DNA of 64,000 nt from VRUE01 sp045805805 (GTDB lineage: Bacteria; Actinomycetota; Thermoleophilia; Solirubrobacterales; 70-9): assembly GCA_045805805.1 (NCBI GenBank), contig JBJMKO010000071.1, positions 49,923 through 113,922 of the forward strand, in the 5' to 3' direction. Position numbers and translations under genes: made by a program. How positions within the stretch are numbered: position 1 is the stretch's first letter; the number at the start of each line of letters is the position of its first letter. The notes under the pieces were generated by a model. It searched no databases. It was not told the origin of the DNA and worked only from the letters and a program-made list of their open reading frames with translations. Positions 23,636-31,620 of the stretch are shown one piece after another.

Positions 23636-24517
23636 TTACGGTGTGGATGGAGAAATAGATTCCTCGAGACGCTCGGCGAGCCGGTTCATGCCGTGCTCGC
23701 GGGCGGCCGATGCGGCGCCGGGCCAGTCGGTTTCGCGGCCGGGCGGTGGTTCGACGCCGGCGTCGCGCAGGGTGGCGATGTCCTTGAAGGCGCGCAGGTC
23801 GTCCGCGGCGTCGAGCAGGGCGCCGCGCAGAGCGGGGCGGCGCTCGCCGATCGCGTTCTCCAGCACGGCCTCCAGCGAGCCGTGCCGGCGCAGCAGCTCC
23901 GCGGCGGTCTTCGGCCCGACGCCCTTGGCGCCGGGCAACCCGTCGGAGGGGTCGCCGCGCAGGGCGATGAAGTCGGGCACCAGCGCGGGAGGGATCCCGT
24001 AGCGCTCCTCGACCCCCCCGGGGGTCACCTCTTCGGCTCCCTTGCCCTTGCCGCCGGTCTTCACGTAGAGGACGGTGACCTGCTCGGAGGCGCACTGGTA
24101 CATGTCGCGGTCGCCGGTCAGCAGCAGCGCCCGGCCGCCCGCTTCGGCCTCGCGACGGGCGTAGGTGCCGAGCAGGTCGTCAGCCTCGAGGTCCTCGCTC
24201 GTCGCCACGGTCCAGCCGAAGGCCGAGAAGAAGTCGCGGGCGGCGGCGAATTGCGGTGCGAGGGCATCCGGCATCGCCGCCTCGCGCTCGGCGTGGTAGG
24301 CGGGGTAGAGCTCGGTGCGGTAGGAGGCCGCGTCGGGCCCGAAGCAGAGGACGACCGCACGCGGCCGGTGCAATTCGATCTCGCGCAGGATCAGGTTGGC
24401 GGTGCCCAGCAGCGCGTTGACCGGCCTGCCGTCCGATCCCACGATCGAGTCCGGCAGCGCGTAGAACGCTCGAAACAGCATCGAAGGCGTGTCGACAACA
24501 AGCAGCGGCCCGGCCAT
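23636..24517 (-). CDS. 5'-3' exonuclease (PolA N-terminal/flap nuclease type)
   Basis: A 293-residue stand-alone 5'-nuclease. Metal-site acidic residues appear in LLVVDTPSMLFRAFY, SEDLEADDLLGTYA, LLTGDRDMYQC and RGDPSDGLPGAKGVGPKTA, the last being the helix-hairpin-helix of this family. It corresponds to the N-terminal nuclease domain of DNA polymerase I and probably removes RNA primers or flaps. The ATG at 24517 precedes the conserved first strand by four residues. A family B palindrome lies 27 bp upstream, between it and the divergent ABC gene. Confidence 0.88.
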   Translation of the reverse strand: MAGPLLVVDTPSMLFRAFYALPDSIVGSDGRPVNALLGTANLILREIELHRPRAVVLCFGPDAASYRTELYPAYHAEREAAMPDALAPQFAAARDFFSAFGWTVATSEDLEADDLLGTYARREAEAGGRALLLTGDRDMYQCASEQVTVLYVKTGGKGKGAEEVTPGGVEERYGIPPALVPDFIALRGDPSDGLPGAKGVGPKTAAELLRRHGSLEAVLENAIGERRPALRGALLDAADDLRAFKDIATLRDAGVEPPPGRETDWPGAASAAREHGMNRLAERLEESISPSTP

Positions 24518-24543
24518 TGACCCCACCCTACGCCCTCCCCAGA

Positions 24544-24595
24544 GGCTGACTTCGCCTTTATGGGTGCATGTGGGCACCAAAAGGCGAAGTCAGCC
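24544..24595. repeat. Family B palindrome, copy B2 (divergent promoter region)
   Basis: Perfect outer arms GGCTGACTTCGCCTTT (24544-24559) and AAAGGCGAAGTCAGCC (24580-24595), with TGGGTGC/GGGCACC pairing inside. It occupies the gap between the divergent exonuclease and ABC genes, 27 and 31 bp from their start codons. Confidence 0.85.
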
Positions 24596-24625
24596 GCCGG
24601 GGGCGGTCGATTACGGTTAGCCGCC

Positions 24626-25393
24626 GTGGTTGACCCCGCCCTGCACATCGAGGATCTCGTCAAGCGCTACCCGACCGGGGTGGAGGCGCTGCGCGGGGTC
24701 TCGCTGGAGATCGCGCCGGGGAAGCTGTTCGGGCTGCTGGGGCCGAACGGGGCCGGGAAGTCGACGCTGATCCACTGCTCGACCGGGTTGGCGCAGCCGA
24801 CCTCGGGTGCGATCCGGGTCTTCGGTCATGACGCGATCGGCGATTACGGCGCCGCGCGCCAGGCGGTCGGCCTCGCGCCGCAGGAGCTCAACCTCGACTG
24901 GTTCCTCACTGTCGAGGAGACGCTCGACTACCACGCCGGCTACTTCGGGATGCCGAAGCGCGAGAGGCGCGAGCGGGCCAGGGAGCTGCTCGACACCTTC
25001 TCTTTGACCGAGAAGGCCGACGAACGTACCCGCACGCTCTCGGGCGGGATGAAGCGGCGGCTGATCCTGGCGCGGGCGATGATGCACCGGCCGCGGCTGC
25101 TGATCCTCGACGAGCCCACAGCCGGCGTCGACGTCGAGCTGCGGCTGGAGCTCTGGCACTACATGCAGCGGATCAACCAGGAAGGGACGACGATCTTGCT
25201 CACCACGCATTACCTCGAGGAGGCCGAGCAGCTCTGCGACCGCATCGCATTCATCGACGACGGGCAGATCGTCGGCGAGGGGACGAGCTCCGAGCTGGCC
25301 GCCCGCTACGGCGTCGCCAACCTCGAGGACGCCTACCTGGCGCTGGTCGGGCGCAACGAGCTCTCGCGCTCAAAGATCGAGGCCGTCTCATGA
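24626..25393 (+). CDS. ABC-2 type exporter, ATP-binding protein
   Basis: A 255-residue ABC ATPase: Walker A LLGPNGAGKSTL near residue 37, Q-loop PQELNLDWF, signature LSGGMKRR, Walker B LLILDEPTAGVD and the switch His in LLTTHYLEEAEQLCD. It belongs to the NatA/daunorubicin-resistance type that powers ABC-2 permeases. The GTG at 24626 lies at the expected distance from the first strand. Its stop overlaps the permease ATG (ATGA), so the two form one exporter. Cargo unknown. Confidence 0.9.
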   Translation: MVDPALHIEDLVKRYPTGVEALRGVSLEIAPGKLFGLLGPNGAGKSTLIHCSTGLAQPTSGAIRVFGHDAIGDYGAARQAVGLAPQELNLDWFLTVEETLDYHAGYFGMPKRERRERARELLDTFSLTEKADERTRTLSGGMKRRLILARAMMHRPRLLILDEPTAGVDVELRLELWHYMQRINQEGTTILLTTHYLEEAEQLCDRIAFIDDGQIVGEGTSSELAARYGVANLEDAYLALVGRNELSRSKIEAVS

Positions 25394-26157
25394 GCGCCGC
25401 CCAGATCCGCTTCGCCACCCTTTGGCGGCGCGAGGTAAATCGCTTCATGAAGATCAAGAAGCAGACGCTGGGCGCGCCGCTGCTGGAAACCTTCCTCTAC
25501 ATCACCGTCTTCGGCGCCGCGCTGGGCTCGCGGATCAAGCATCTGCACGGGATCGACTACGTCGTCTTCGTCATCCCCGGCCTGATCATGATGGCCTTCT
25601 CGATCAACTCCTTCGCCAACAACTCCTCCTCGATCCTGCAGCAGAAGTTCCAGGGCGCGATCCAGGACCAGCTTTCCTCGCCGGCCTCGCCGCTGGAGCT
25701 GCTGCTCGCCTTTACCTTCGGCGGCTTCATGCGAGGGCTGATCGTGGCCGGGCTGACCTTCGTCGTCGCCTCGCTGCTCGTCGACCTGCCGGTCGACCAC
25801 ATCCTGGTCCTGGTCCCCTCGCTGTTCCTGGTCGGCTTCTTCTTCTCCCAGCTCGGGGTGCTGACGGGAGTGCGGGCGGAGCAGTTCGACGACGTCGCCT
25901 TCGTCCAGACCTTCGTCCTGACGCCGCTGATCTTCCTCGGGGGCGTCTTCTACTCGGCGGCGCTGCTGCCACAGCCGTTTCGGACCCTGACCCACTTCGA
26001 TCCGATCTACTACATGATCAACCTGGTCCGCTACGGCTTCGTCGGCTACACCGAAGTTCACATCGCCTTCTCGCTGCTCGCCCTCACGGTGGCGACGACG
26101 GTCCTCTTCGCCATCAACCTGCGCCTCTTCTCGCGCGGATACAAGCTGCGCGCGTAG
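25390..26157 (+). CDS. ABC-2 type exporter, permease
   Basis: A 255-residue membrane protein with six predicted spans and the ABC-2 signature region near the C-terminal half (FDDVAFVQTFVLTPLIFLGG, then YSAALLPQPFRTLTHFDPI). It overlaps the ATPase gene by 4 bp. NatB/DrrB-like permeases export drugs, lipids or glycans. The full sequence is intact and of normal length. Confidence 0.88.
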   Translation: MSAAQIRFATLWRREVNRFMKIKKQTLGAPLLETFLYITVFGAALGSRIKHLHGIDYVVFVIPGLIMMAFSINSFANNSSSILQQKFQGAIQDQLSSPASPLELLLAFTFGGFMRGLIVAGLTFVVASLLVDLPVDHILVLVPSLFLVGFFFSQLGVLTGVRAEQFDDVAFVQTFVLTPLIFLGGVFYSAALLPQPFRTLTHFDPIYYMINLVRYGFVGYTEVHIAFSLLALTVATTVLFAINLRLFSRGYKLRA

Positions 26158-26185
26158 CCCGGATTGCCACTCGCCGGGTTGGGTA

Positions 26186-26201
26186 TCCGGTAGCTACCGG
26201 A
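26186..26201. promoter_or_regulatory. 16-bp perfect palindrome upstream of the ferritin-like gene
   Basis: TCCGGTAGCTACCGGA is fully self-complementary and lies 27-42 bp before the ATG at 26228, with a ribosome site AAAGGAG between. It could be an operator or a 5'-UTR hairpin for the iron-related gene. Confidence 0.4.
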
Positions 26202-26227
26202 CAGCCGACCAAAGGAGTTGAAAAGCG

Positions 26228-26746
26228 ATGGAGGCCATCAGTCCCAGCAAGGGCATCTTCGACGGCGCCAGTTCAGAGGTGCGCCACCATGTGGTCGAAC
26301 TACTGACCCAGGCCTACTGGATGGAGATCGAGACGGTGACCAGCTATCTGGCGGCTGCGGTCAATCTCGACGGCGTGAGGGCGCAGGAGATCAAGCAGTC
26401 GCTGGACGAGGACATCGAGGAGGAGCTGGGGCACGCCCGGCACTTCGCGCGGCGCATCAAGGAGCTCTACGGCGTCGTGCCCGGCTCCCAGGGCTTCGCG
26501 CCCGAGCAGGACTACCTGCAGCCGCCCGAGGAGCAGACGGACGTGGTCCACGTGATCCGCGGAGTGATCAAGGCGGAGACCGGTGCCATCGAGCACTACA
26601 CGCGGATCGTCGAGGAGACCGATCAGGTCGACCCGGTTACCCAGGACATGACGATCGAGATCCTCCGTGACGAGCAGGGCCATCGCCGCCTCTTCGAGGG
26701 TTTCCTGCGCGAGTACGAGCTGGAGGGACGTCCCGAAGGTCGGTGA
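26228..26746 (+). CDS. Ferritin-like/bacterioferritin-related diiron protein
   Basis: A 172-residue four-helix-bundle protein. Candidate metal ligands are in YWMEIETVTSYL, EEELGHARHF, KAETGAIEHYTRI and RDEQGHRRLF, giving the paired E...ExxH pattern of ferritin-like diiron proteins. Possible roles are iron storage, Dps-like protection, or an oxidase; the short length and lack of a haem-ligand Met favour a ferritin-like stress protein. ATG 26228 follows AAAGGAG. Its stop is 6 bp from the convergent carboxyltransferase gene. Confidence 0.8.
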   Translation: MEAISPSKGIFDGASSEVRHHVVELLTQAYWMEIETVTSYLAAAVNLDGVRAQEIKQSLDEDIEEELGHARHFARRIKELYGVVPGSQGFAPEQDYLQPPEEQTDVVHVIRGVIKAETGAIEHYTRIVEETDQVDPVTQDMTIEILRDEQGHRRLFEGFLREYELEGRPEGR

Positions 26747-26752
26747 GGGCGC

Positions 26753-28345
26753 CTACCAGGGATCGACGAAGCGGCGCTCGCTAGGGGTGGGTTCGTGTGA
26801 CCCGGCAGCGGTGAGGGTGGAGACGATCAGCCCTCGCGTCTCGGCCGGGTCGATCACGTCGTCGATCTCGAAGAGGGCGGCGGCGTTGAGCGCCTTGGCG
26901 TTTTCCTCGGCGGCGGCGGTGAGGTCGCGGACGCGCTGTTCGCGTTCGGACTCGTCGGCGATCGCCTCGAGCTCCTTGCGCAGCGCCAGTTTCACCGCGC
27001 CTTCCAGGCCCATCGGCCCCAGTTGCGCTCCCGGCCAGGCGACGGTCAGAAGGGGCTCGTGCATGCTGCCACCGGTCATCGCCTGGGCACCGAGGCCGTA
27101 GCCGCGGCGCAGGATCACCGCGACCAGCGGCACGCGCAGCGCCGCGCCGGCGATCAGCAGGCGCGAGGCGTGGCGGACGAGCCCGGTCTCCTCGGCCTCC
27201 GTCCCGACCATGAATCCCGGCGTGTCGACCAGCGAGACGACCGGCATGCCGAAGCTGTCGCAGAGCTGGAGGAACCGGGCCGCCTTCTCGGAGGCGTCGC
27301 TGGTGATCGCGCCGGCGACGTGGCGCGTGTCGTTGGCGATCACGCCGAGCGGTCGTCCCTCGATCCGCGCCAGGGCGGTGACCATCTCCGGCGCGAAGCG
27401 CTCGCGCAGGAAGGTCACCGAGCCCTCGTCGGCGAGCCGCTCGACGATCGGGCCCACGGCGTAGGCGCGGCGGCGGCGCTCGGGTATCGCGTCGCGCAGG
27501 GGCCCCTGGTCGGGCGCCGCGCCCGGCGCCGCCGGCCCCTGAAAGTAGCCGAGCAGGCGCTTTGTCGCGGCCACCGCGGCGGCCTCGTCGGCGACGAGGA
27601 GGTCGACGACGCCGTTGGCGGCCTGCATCGCGGCCGGTCCCACCTCGTCGGGAGCGACCCTGCCGAGGCCGCCACCCTCGATCATCGCCGGCCCGCCCAT
27701 GCCGAGCGAGGCGTTCTCGGTCGCGACGATCAGGTCCGAGCAGCCGGCGATCACGGCGTTGCCGGCGAAGCAGCGGCCGGCTACTACGGCGATCCGCGGC
27801 ACCAGCCCGGAGAGGCGCGCCCAGAGCGCGAAGGCACGGGTGTCGAGTGCCGAGACGACGGGGTAATCGGTGTCGCCGGGGCGCCCGCCGCCGCCCTCGG
27901 CGAAGAAGACGGTGGGGAGGCGCATGCGCTCGATCAGCTCGAAGAGCCGGTCCTTCTTGCGGTGGCCGAGGACGCCCTGGGTGCCGGCCAGGACGGTGTA
28001 GTCGTAGGAGAGGACGGCGCAGGCGCCCCGCTCGCCGAACAGGTCGCCGTTGACCCTGGCGGTCCCGGCCACCAGCCCGTCCGCCGGGGTGCGCGCGATC
28101 AGGTCGTCGAGCTCACGCCGTCCCCGCTGCGCCGCGATCGCGAAGCGGCCGTACTCGACAAAGGTGCCGGGGTCGACGAGGCCGGCGATGTTCTCGCGTG
28201 CCGTGCGGCCTCCCGCGGCATGGCGTTTCTCGATCGCATCCGGGCGAGCCTCGTCCTCGGTCAGCGCGCGCCGCCGCAGCACCTCGGCGAGGTCGTCGCG
28301 TTCCTCCCCGCCGTCGCTCCGCTTCCCGTCGGGCACGCGCGGCAT
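26753..28345 (-). CDS. Acyl-CoA carboxylase carboxyltransferase subunit
   Basis: A 530-residue carboxyltransferase with both crotonase-fold halves. N-terminal half: GHRKKDRLFELIERM, FFAEGGGGRPGD and VVAGRCFAGNAVIAG. C-terminal half: VVSLVDTPGFMVGTEAEE, RRGYGLGAQAMTGGS, VAWPGAQLGPMGLEGAV. It transfers carboxyl from biotin to an acyl-CoA and needs a biotinylated partner not found in this window. The order of motifs is normal but several stretches are more divergent than in propionyl-CoA carboxylases. ATG at 28345. It has the same closing motifs as the fragment at 3-338. Confidence 0.85.
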   Translation of the reverse strand: MPRVPDGKRSDGGEERDDLAEVLRRRALTEDEARPDAIEKRHAAGGRTARENIAGLVDPGTFVEYGRFAIAAQRGRRELDDLIARTPADGLVAGTARVNGDLFGERGACAVLSYDYTVLAGTQGVLGHRKKDRLFELIERMRLPTVFFAEGGGGRPGDTDYPVVSALDTRAFALWARLSGLVPRIAVVAGRCFAGNAVIAGCSDLIVATENASLGMGGPAMIEGGGLGRVAPDEVGPAAMQAANGVVDLLVADEAAAVAATKRLLGYFQGPAAPGAAPDQGPLRDAIPERRRRAYAVGPIVERLADEGSVTFLRERFAPEMVTALARIEGRPLGVIANDTRHVAGAITSDASEKAARFLQLCDSFGMPVVSLVDTPGFMVGTEAEETGLVRHASRLLIAGAALRVPLVAVILRRGYGLGAQAMTGGSMHEPLLTVAWPGAQLGPMGLEGAVKLALRKELEAIADESEREQRVRDLTAAAEENAKALNAAALFEIDDVIDPAETRGLIVSTLTAAGSHEPTPSERRFVDPW

Positions 28346-28478
28346 GTTCCCAGACGGCAGGTCCGGCGCGCGAGCAGTGCCGAGTCGGCGCTTGAATGCC
28401 GATCGCAGCCGGTATAGCTTGTTATGCCTATTTGTCCAGAGTTGCGCCGCAAAGCCGGGGCGCCGAAAGGAGAACAAG

Positions 28479-29072
28479 TTGAAGCAGCATCTTTCTCGCA
28501 GGAATTCCGCCAGGGCCGCGACCTTGTTCGCGCTGGTGGCGTCGCTGGCCCTTGCGGCGGTCGCGATGGGCGGCCCCACCCCCGACGCAAAAGTGCCGGG
28601 AGCGGAACTTCCCACCGCCACCACGGTCTTCATCAGCGCGCAGGGCGGACTGCACTTCGTCGCCCCTAAGACGATCGAGAACGGGCAGGAATTGACGGTG
28701 ATCAACCAGACCAAGCCGAGACAGGTCGGTCCGCACACCTTCTCACTGGTCACCAAGGGCTCGGTCCCGAAAACCAAGAAGGCACGGCAGCTCTGCTTCA
28801 CGCCGAAACACATCTGCAAGGCGATCGCCTCCTGGCACGGCGTCAAAGGCAACGGACCCGTCAAACAGAACCCCGCGACCGCCGGAGCCGAAGGCTGGGA
28901 CACGCTCGGCAGCTTCACCAAGAAAGGCGACTCCTGGTTCACCGGCTCGAAGCCGGGAGCTTCGATCGACCAGAAAGTGACCGCCGCCGCCGGCACGACG
29001 ATCTACTTCATGTGCGCCATCCATCCCTGGATGCACGGTTCGATCGAAGTGCTGCCCCCGGCCGGTACCTAG
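28479..29072 (+). CDS. Secreted cupredoxin-domain (blue copper) protein
   Basis: A 197-residue secreted protein. The TTG at 28479 is preceded by GAAAGGAG and begins a signal peptide with a hydrophobic core (ATLFALVASLALAAVAMG). The mature domain has type-1 copper ligands: His in GPHTFSLV and Cys, His, Met in FMCAIHPWMHGSI. A -35/-10-like pair (TTGAAT, 15 bp, TATAGC) lies upstream near 28390-28420. A multicopper oxidase gene follows directly, so the two may work together in extracellular copper or electron chemistry. Confidence 0.82.
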   Translation: MKQHLSRRNSARAATLFALVASLALAAVAMGGPTPDAKVPGAELPTATTVFISAQGGLHFVAPKTIENGQELTVINQTKPRQVGPHTFSLVTKGSVPKTKKARQLCFTPKHICKAIASWHGVKGNGPVKQNPATAGAEGWDTLGSFTKKGDSWFTGSKPGASIDQKVTAAAGTTIYFMCAIHPWMHGSIEVLPPAGT

Positions 29073-29130
29073 CACGGCTGGTTCCTCCTCACCTCCGCCG
29101 CGCCTGGGGCGCCGAGCTTTCCTCGGCGCC

Positions 29131-30666
29131 TTGGGCAGTGGCGCGCTTGCGACGGCGCTGCCGCTGGGCTTCCGCCCTTCGGCGCTGTTGCCCGCCGGCG
29201 ACTCGCTGCCGCGAGCCGCTGCCACGCCCTTTCGGGCGCCCCTGCCGATCCCGGAGGTGCTGAACGACGCACGGCTGACGATCCCGATTCGCGAGGCCGA
29301 GGTCCAGGTCCTGCCCGGCGAGCGGACGAGGATGTGGACCTACGGGGGGACCTTCCCCGGACCGACGATCCGCCGTCCCGCCGGGCACCAAACCAAGGTG
29401 ACGTTTCACCACCAGCTGCCGCCGGCGGTGGGCGAGCTGACCGTCCACCTGCACGGCGGCCACAATCGCACCCAGTTCGACGGTCAGCCGGGCGGATTGA
29501 CGCCGTCTCACGCACGCTCCTTCTACTGCGACATCCCGCGCGGGCTATCGCCGCGCGAGTCGGGCAACGACCTGCTGATCGAGCCAGGCGGCAGGCGCAC
29601 CTACGTCTACGACCTGAAGGAGGACGACAGGCCCGAACGGGCCGCCTTCCAGTGGTATCACGACCACCGCCTCGACCACACGGCGCGCAACGTCTGGCAC
29701 GGCCTGGCCGGGATGTGGATCGTCGACGACGAGTTCGATGCCGGCCTGCCGCTGCCGCGGGGCGATCGCGACATCGCGCTGATGATCGCCGACCGCAGCT
29801 TCGATCGCCACAACCAGCTCACAGATCCGTTCACGAATCGCCGTCCCCCGGCCGACGGGATCAGCGCCCGTTCGGTCCTGGTCAACGGCGCCTACTTGCC
29901 CCACCACCGAGTCACGGCGCGGCGCCATCGGCTGCGCATCCTCAACGCCTCCCAGTTCCGCGCCTACAACCTCTTCCTCTCCAATGGCACGTCGCTGGTC
30001 CAGATCGCGACCGACAGCGGCTTGATGCCGAAGCCGGTGCGGCGAGAGGAGATAAGGCTTGGGCCGGCGGAGCGTGTCGAGGTCGTGGTCGACTTCGCCG
30101 GCTCCGCCGGTGAGAGCGTCGAGCTGCGCAGCGGCCCGCGCCACGGTGCCCGCAACCCGCAGGGCGCCCGCCCCTACGTCGGCGCCTTGATGCAGTTCCG
30201 CGTCGACTCGCGGCGCCTGCCCGATCGTACCCGTGTGCCACGCAAGCTAAGGCCGTTGCCCGCCTGGACCAAGCACGTCTCTCGCACCCCCAAGCGCACC
30301 TGGGAGATCTCGATCGGCGGCCTCTTCAAGACGACCTGGCTGGTCAATGGCAGGACCTTCAACCCCGCCCGGGCCGACGCCCACCCGAAGCTGGGCACGA
30401 CGGAGACCTGGGAGATCGTCAACCGCACCAACGTCGCTCACGTAATGCACCTGCACATGACCGACTGGTACCTGCTCGCCCGCAACGGCAAGCCGCCGCC
30501 GCCCTGGGAAGACTGCCTCAAGGAGACCTTCTTCGTCTACCCCCACGAACGCATCCTCGTAGCCGGCCACTTCGTCGACTACACCGGCAAGTTCGTGATC
30601 CACTGCCACATGCTCGACCACGAGGACCACGGCCTGATGGCCCAGTTCCAGGTCGTCAAGCCGTAG
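29131..30666 (+). CDS. Multicopper oxidase (CotA/bilirubin-oxidase-like)
   Basis: About 511 residues with all four copper-ligand clusters: HLHGG, WYHDH, HVMHLHMTDW and HCHMLDHEDHGLM. The last Met is the axial type-1 ligand. Three cupredoxin domains are present. The start is uncertain: TTG at 29131 is the first usual start codon, but the same frame is open upstream and encodes a twin-arginine-like sequence, GRRAFLGALGSGALA (29107-29151), with no ATG, GTG or TTG. A CTG at 29104 could be used. Export by Tat would suit a copper enzyme. Likely oxidises metals or phenolics outside the membrane. Confidence 0.85.
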   Translation: MGSGALATALPLGFRPSALLPAGDSLPRAAATPFRAPLPIPEVLNDARLTIPIREAEVQVLPGERTRMWTYGGTFPGPTIRRPAGHQTKVTFHHQLPPAVGELTVHLHGGHNRTQFDGQPGGLTPSHARSFYCDIPRGLSPRESGNDLLIEPGGRRTYVYDLKEDDRPERAAFQWYHDHRLDHTARNVWHGLAGMWIVDDEFDAGLPLPRGDRDIALMIADRSFDRHNQLTDPFTNRRPPADGISARSVLVNGAYLPHHRVTARRHRLRILNASQFRAYNLFLSNGTSLVQIATDSGLMPKPVRREEIRLGPAERVEVVVDFAGSAGESVELRSGPRHGARNPQGARPYVGALMQFRVDSRRLPDRTRVPRKLRPLPAWTKHVSRTPKRTWEISIGGLFKTTWLVNGRTFNPARADAHPKLGTTETWEIVNRTNVAHVMHLHMTDWYLLARNGKPPPPWEDCLKETFFVYPHERILVAGHFVDYTGKFVIHCHMLDHEDHGLMAQFQVVKP

Positions 30667-30693
30667 GTGGTCGATTTCACCGCTGGGGTAGGG

Positions 30694-30842
30694 GGGAGCC
30701 TGGCCGCCCTCCAGTCGAATTGATGTCGCACGCGAGCTTCGCTCGCTTAGCGACGAATGTTGAGCGCGGCTACGCCGCGCAATAACCGGATTGCATTTCC
30801 GCCGCCTTCGGCGACATTCGCCTGGAGGGCGGCCAGGCTCCC
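30694..30842. repeat. Family C multi-hairpin repeat, copy C1
   Basis: A 149-bp element. The outer arms 30694-30714 and 30822-30842 are a perfect 21-bp inverted repeat. Inside are three short hairpins with TTCG- or TACG-type loops (CGCGAGCTTCGCTCGC, GCGCGGCTACGCCGCGC, CGCCGCCTTCGGCG) and the conserved blocks TCGAATTGA and CCGGATTGCATTTCCGCC. It begins 27 bp after the multicopper oxidase stop. Confidence 0.85.
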
Positions 30843-30951
30843 TCTCGACACGCCCCGGTATACGGAAGCTTCCGAAACCGGCATCCAGCTTTGAACGCTC
30901 GAAGAAGCTTCAGGCCAAAAAGCCGTTGTCAGCCGGAAACCTCCAACGACC

Positions 30952-31009
30952 CTCGCCGTTCGATGCATTTACCACACTGGGGTGTGGCGGATGCATCGAG
31001 CGGCGCGAG
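30952..31009. repeat. Isolated long hairpin between the two family C copies
   Basis: TCGATGCAT (30960-30968) pairs with ATGCATCGA (30991-30999), then CCACAC with GTGTGG across a TGGG loop. Weaker flanking complementarity (CTCGCCG with CGGCGCGAG) extends to 30952-31009. No second copy was seen in the window. Confidence 0.6.
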
Positions 31010-31039
31010 ATATCGAGGCTTATCCCGCGCTTCCAGAGC

Positions 31040-31187
31040 CCTGGCGGGTGTGCCTCTGCGGGAATGTCGCCGAAGGCGGCGGAAATGCAATCCGATGCTT
31101 GCGCGGGCGTAGCCCGCGCACCTCATCTCGTCGCTGCGCGCCATAGGCGCGGGCGACGTCAATTCACGCAGAGGCGCACCCGCCAGG
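31040..31187. repeat. Family C multi-hairpin repeat, copy C2 (reversed)
   Basis: A 148-bp element in the opposite orientation to C1. Outer arms 31040-31060 and 31167-31187 pair over 21 bp with one G-T. The arm sequence is unlike that of C1 and C3, but the internal blocks are the same (GGCGGAAATGCAATCCGA and TCAATTCA as reverse complements). It ends 14 bp from the glyoxalase stop codon. Confidence 0.85.
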
Positions 31188-31201
31188 CCCTATCGACCCC
31201 G

Positions 31202-31579
31202 CTACGGGCCGATCAACTCGATGCGGTACCCATCGGGATCACGCAGGAAGCAGATCAGGTGGCCCTCGGTTCGGCCGCCCGGTCGGTAAGGGGGCTTTTC
31301 CGGCTCGATGCCGTCGGCGGCGAGCTGCTCGAGGGTGGCGCCGAGGTCGTCGACGGTGAGGGCGATGTGGTTGTAGCCGGTGCCTAGGTCGTAGGAGTCG
31401 ACACCATGGTTGTAGGTCAGCTCCAGGCGCGGGTCTTCGCCGGGGAGGGCCATGAAGACGTTGATCGCCTCGTCGCCGATCGGCATCCTCGCGACCTCCT
31501 GGAAGCCGAGCTTCTCGTAGAAGGCGACCGAGCGGTCGATCTCGCCGATCCGGTAGCAGGTGTGCAAGAAGGCTGCCAT
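31202..31579 (-). CDS. Lactoylglutathione lyase-like glyoxalase (VOC family)
   Basis: A 125-residue single-domain VOC protein with glyoxalase I-type metal ligands: His in FLHTCYRIGEID, Glu in RLELTYNHG, His in YNHIALTVDD and Glu in GYRIELIG. It is close in length and motif order to bacterial glyoxalase I, which isomerises the hemithioacetal of methylglyoxal and a thiol cofactor. Actinobacteria often use mycothiol rather than glutathione, so the cofactor is uncertain. ATG at 31579, divergent from the PBP gene with 41 bp between start codons. Confidence 0.85.
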   Translation of the reverse strand: MAAFLHTCYRIGEIDRSVAFYEKLGFQEVARMPIGDEAINVFMALPGEDPRLELTYNHGVDSYDLGTGYNHIALTVDDLGATLEQLAADGIEPEKPPYRPGGRTEGHLICFLRDPDGYRIELIGP

Positions 31580-31620
31580 TGGCGAGCAAGGCTACCGGCC
31601 TCCCTACAATTCGCAGCCGA

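Larger units (their letters stand above)
30667..31201. other. 535-bp gene-free convergent interval filled with palindromes
   Basis: The gap between the multicopper oxidase stop and the glyoxalase stop has no credible gene. It holds family C copy C1 (30694-30842), a separate hairpin (30952-31009) and family C copy C2 in reverse (31040-31187). Bases 30843-30951 show only a short palindrome, CGGAAGCTTCCG, at about 30864-30875 and no other structure that I can see. Confidence 0.8.
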
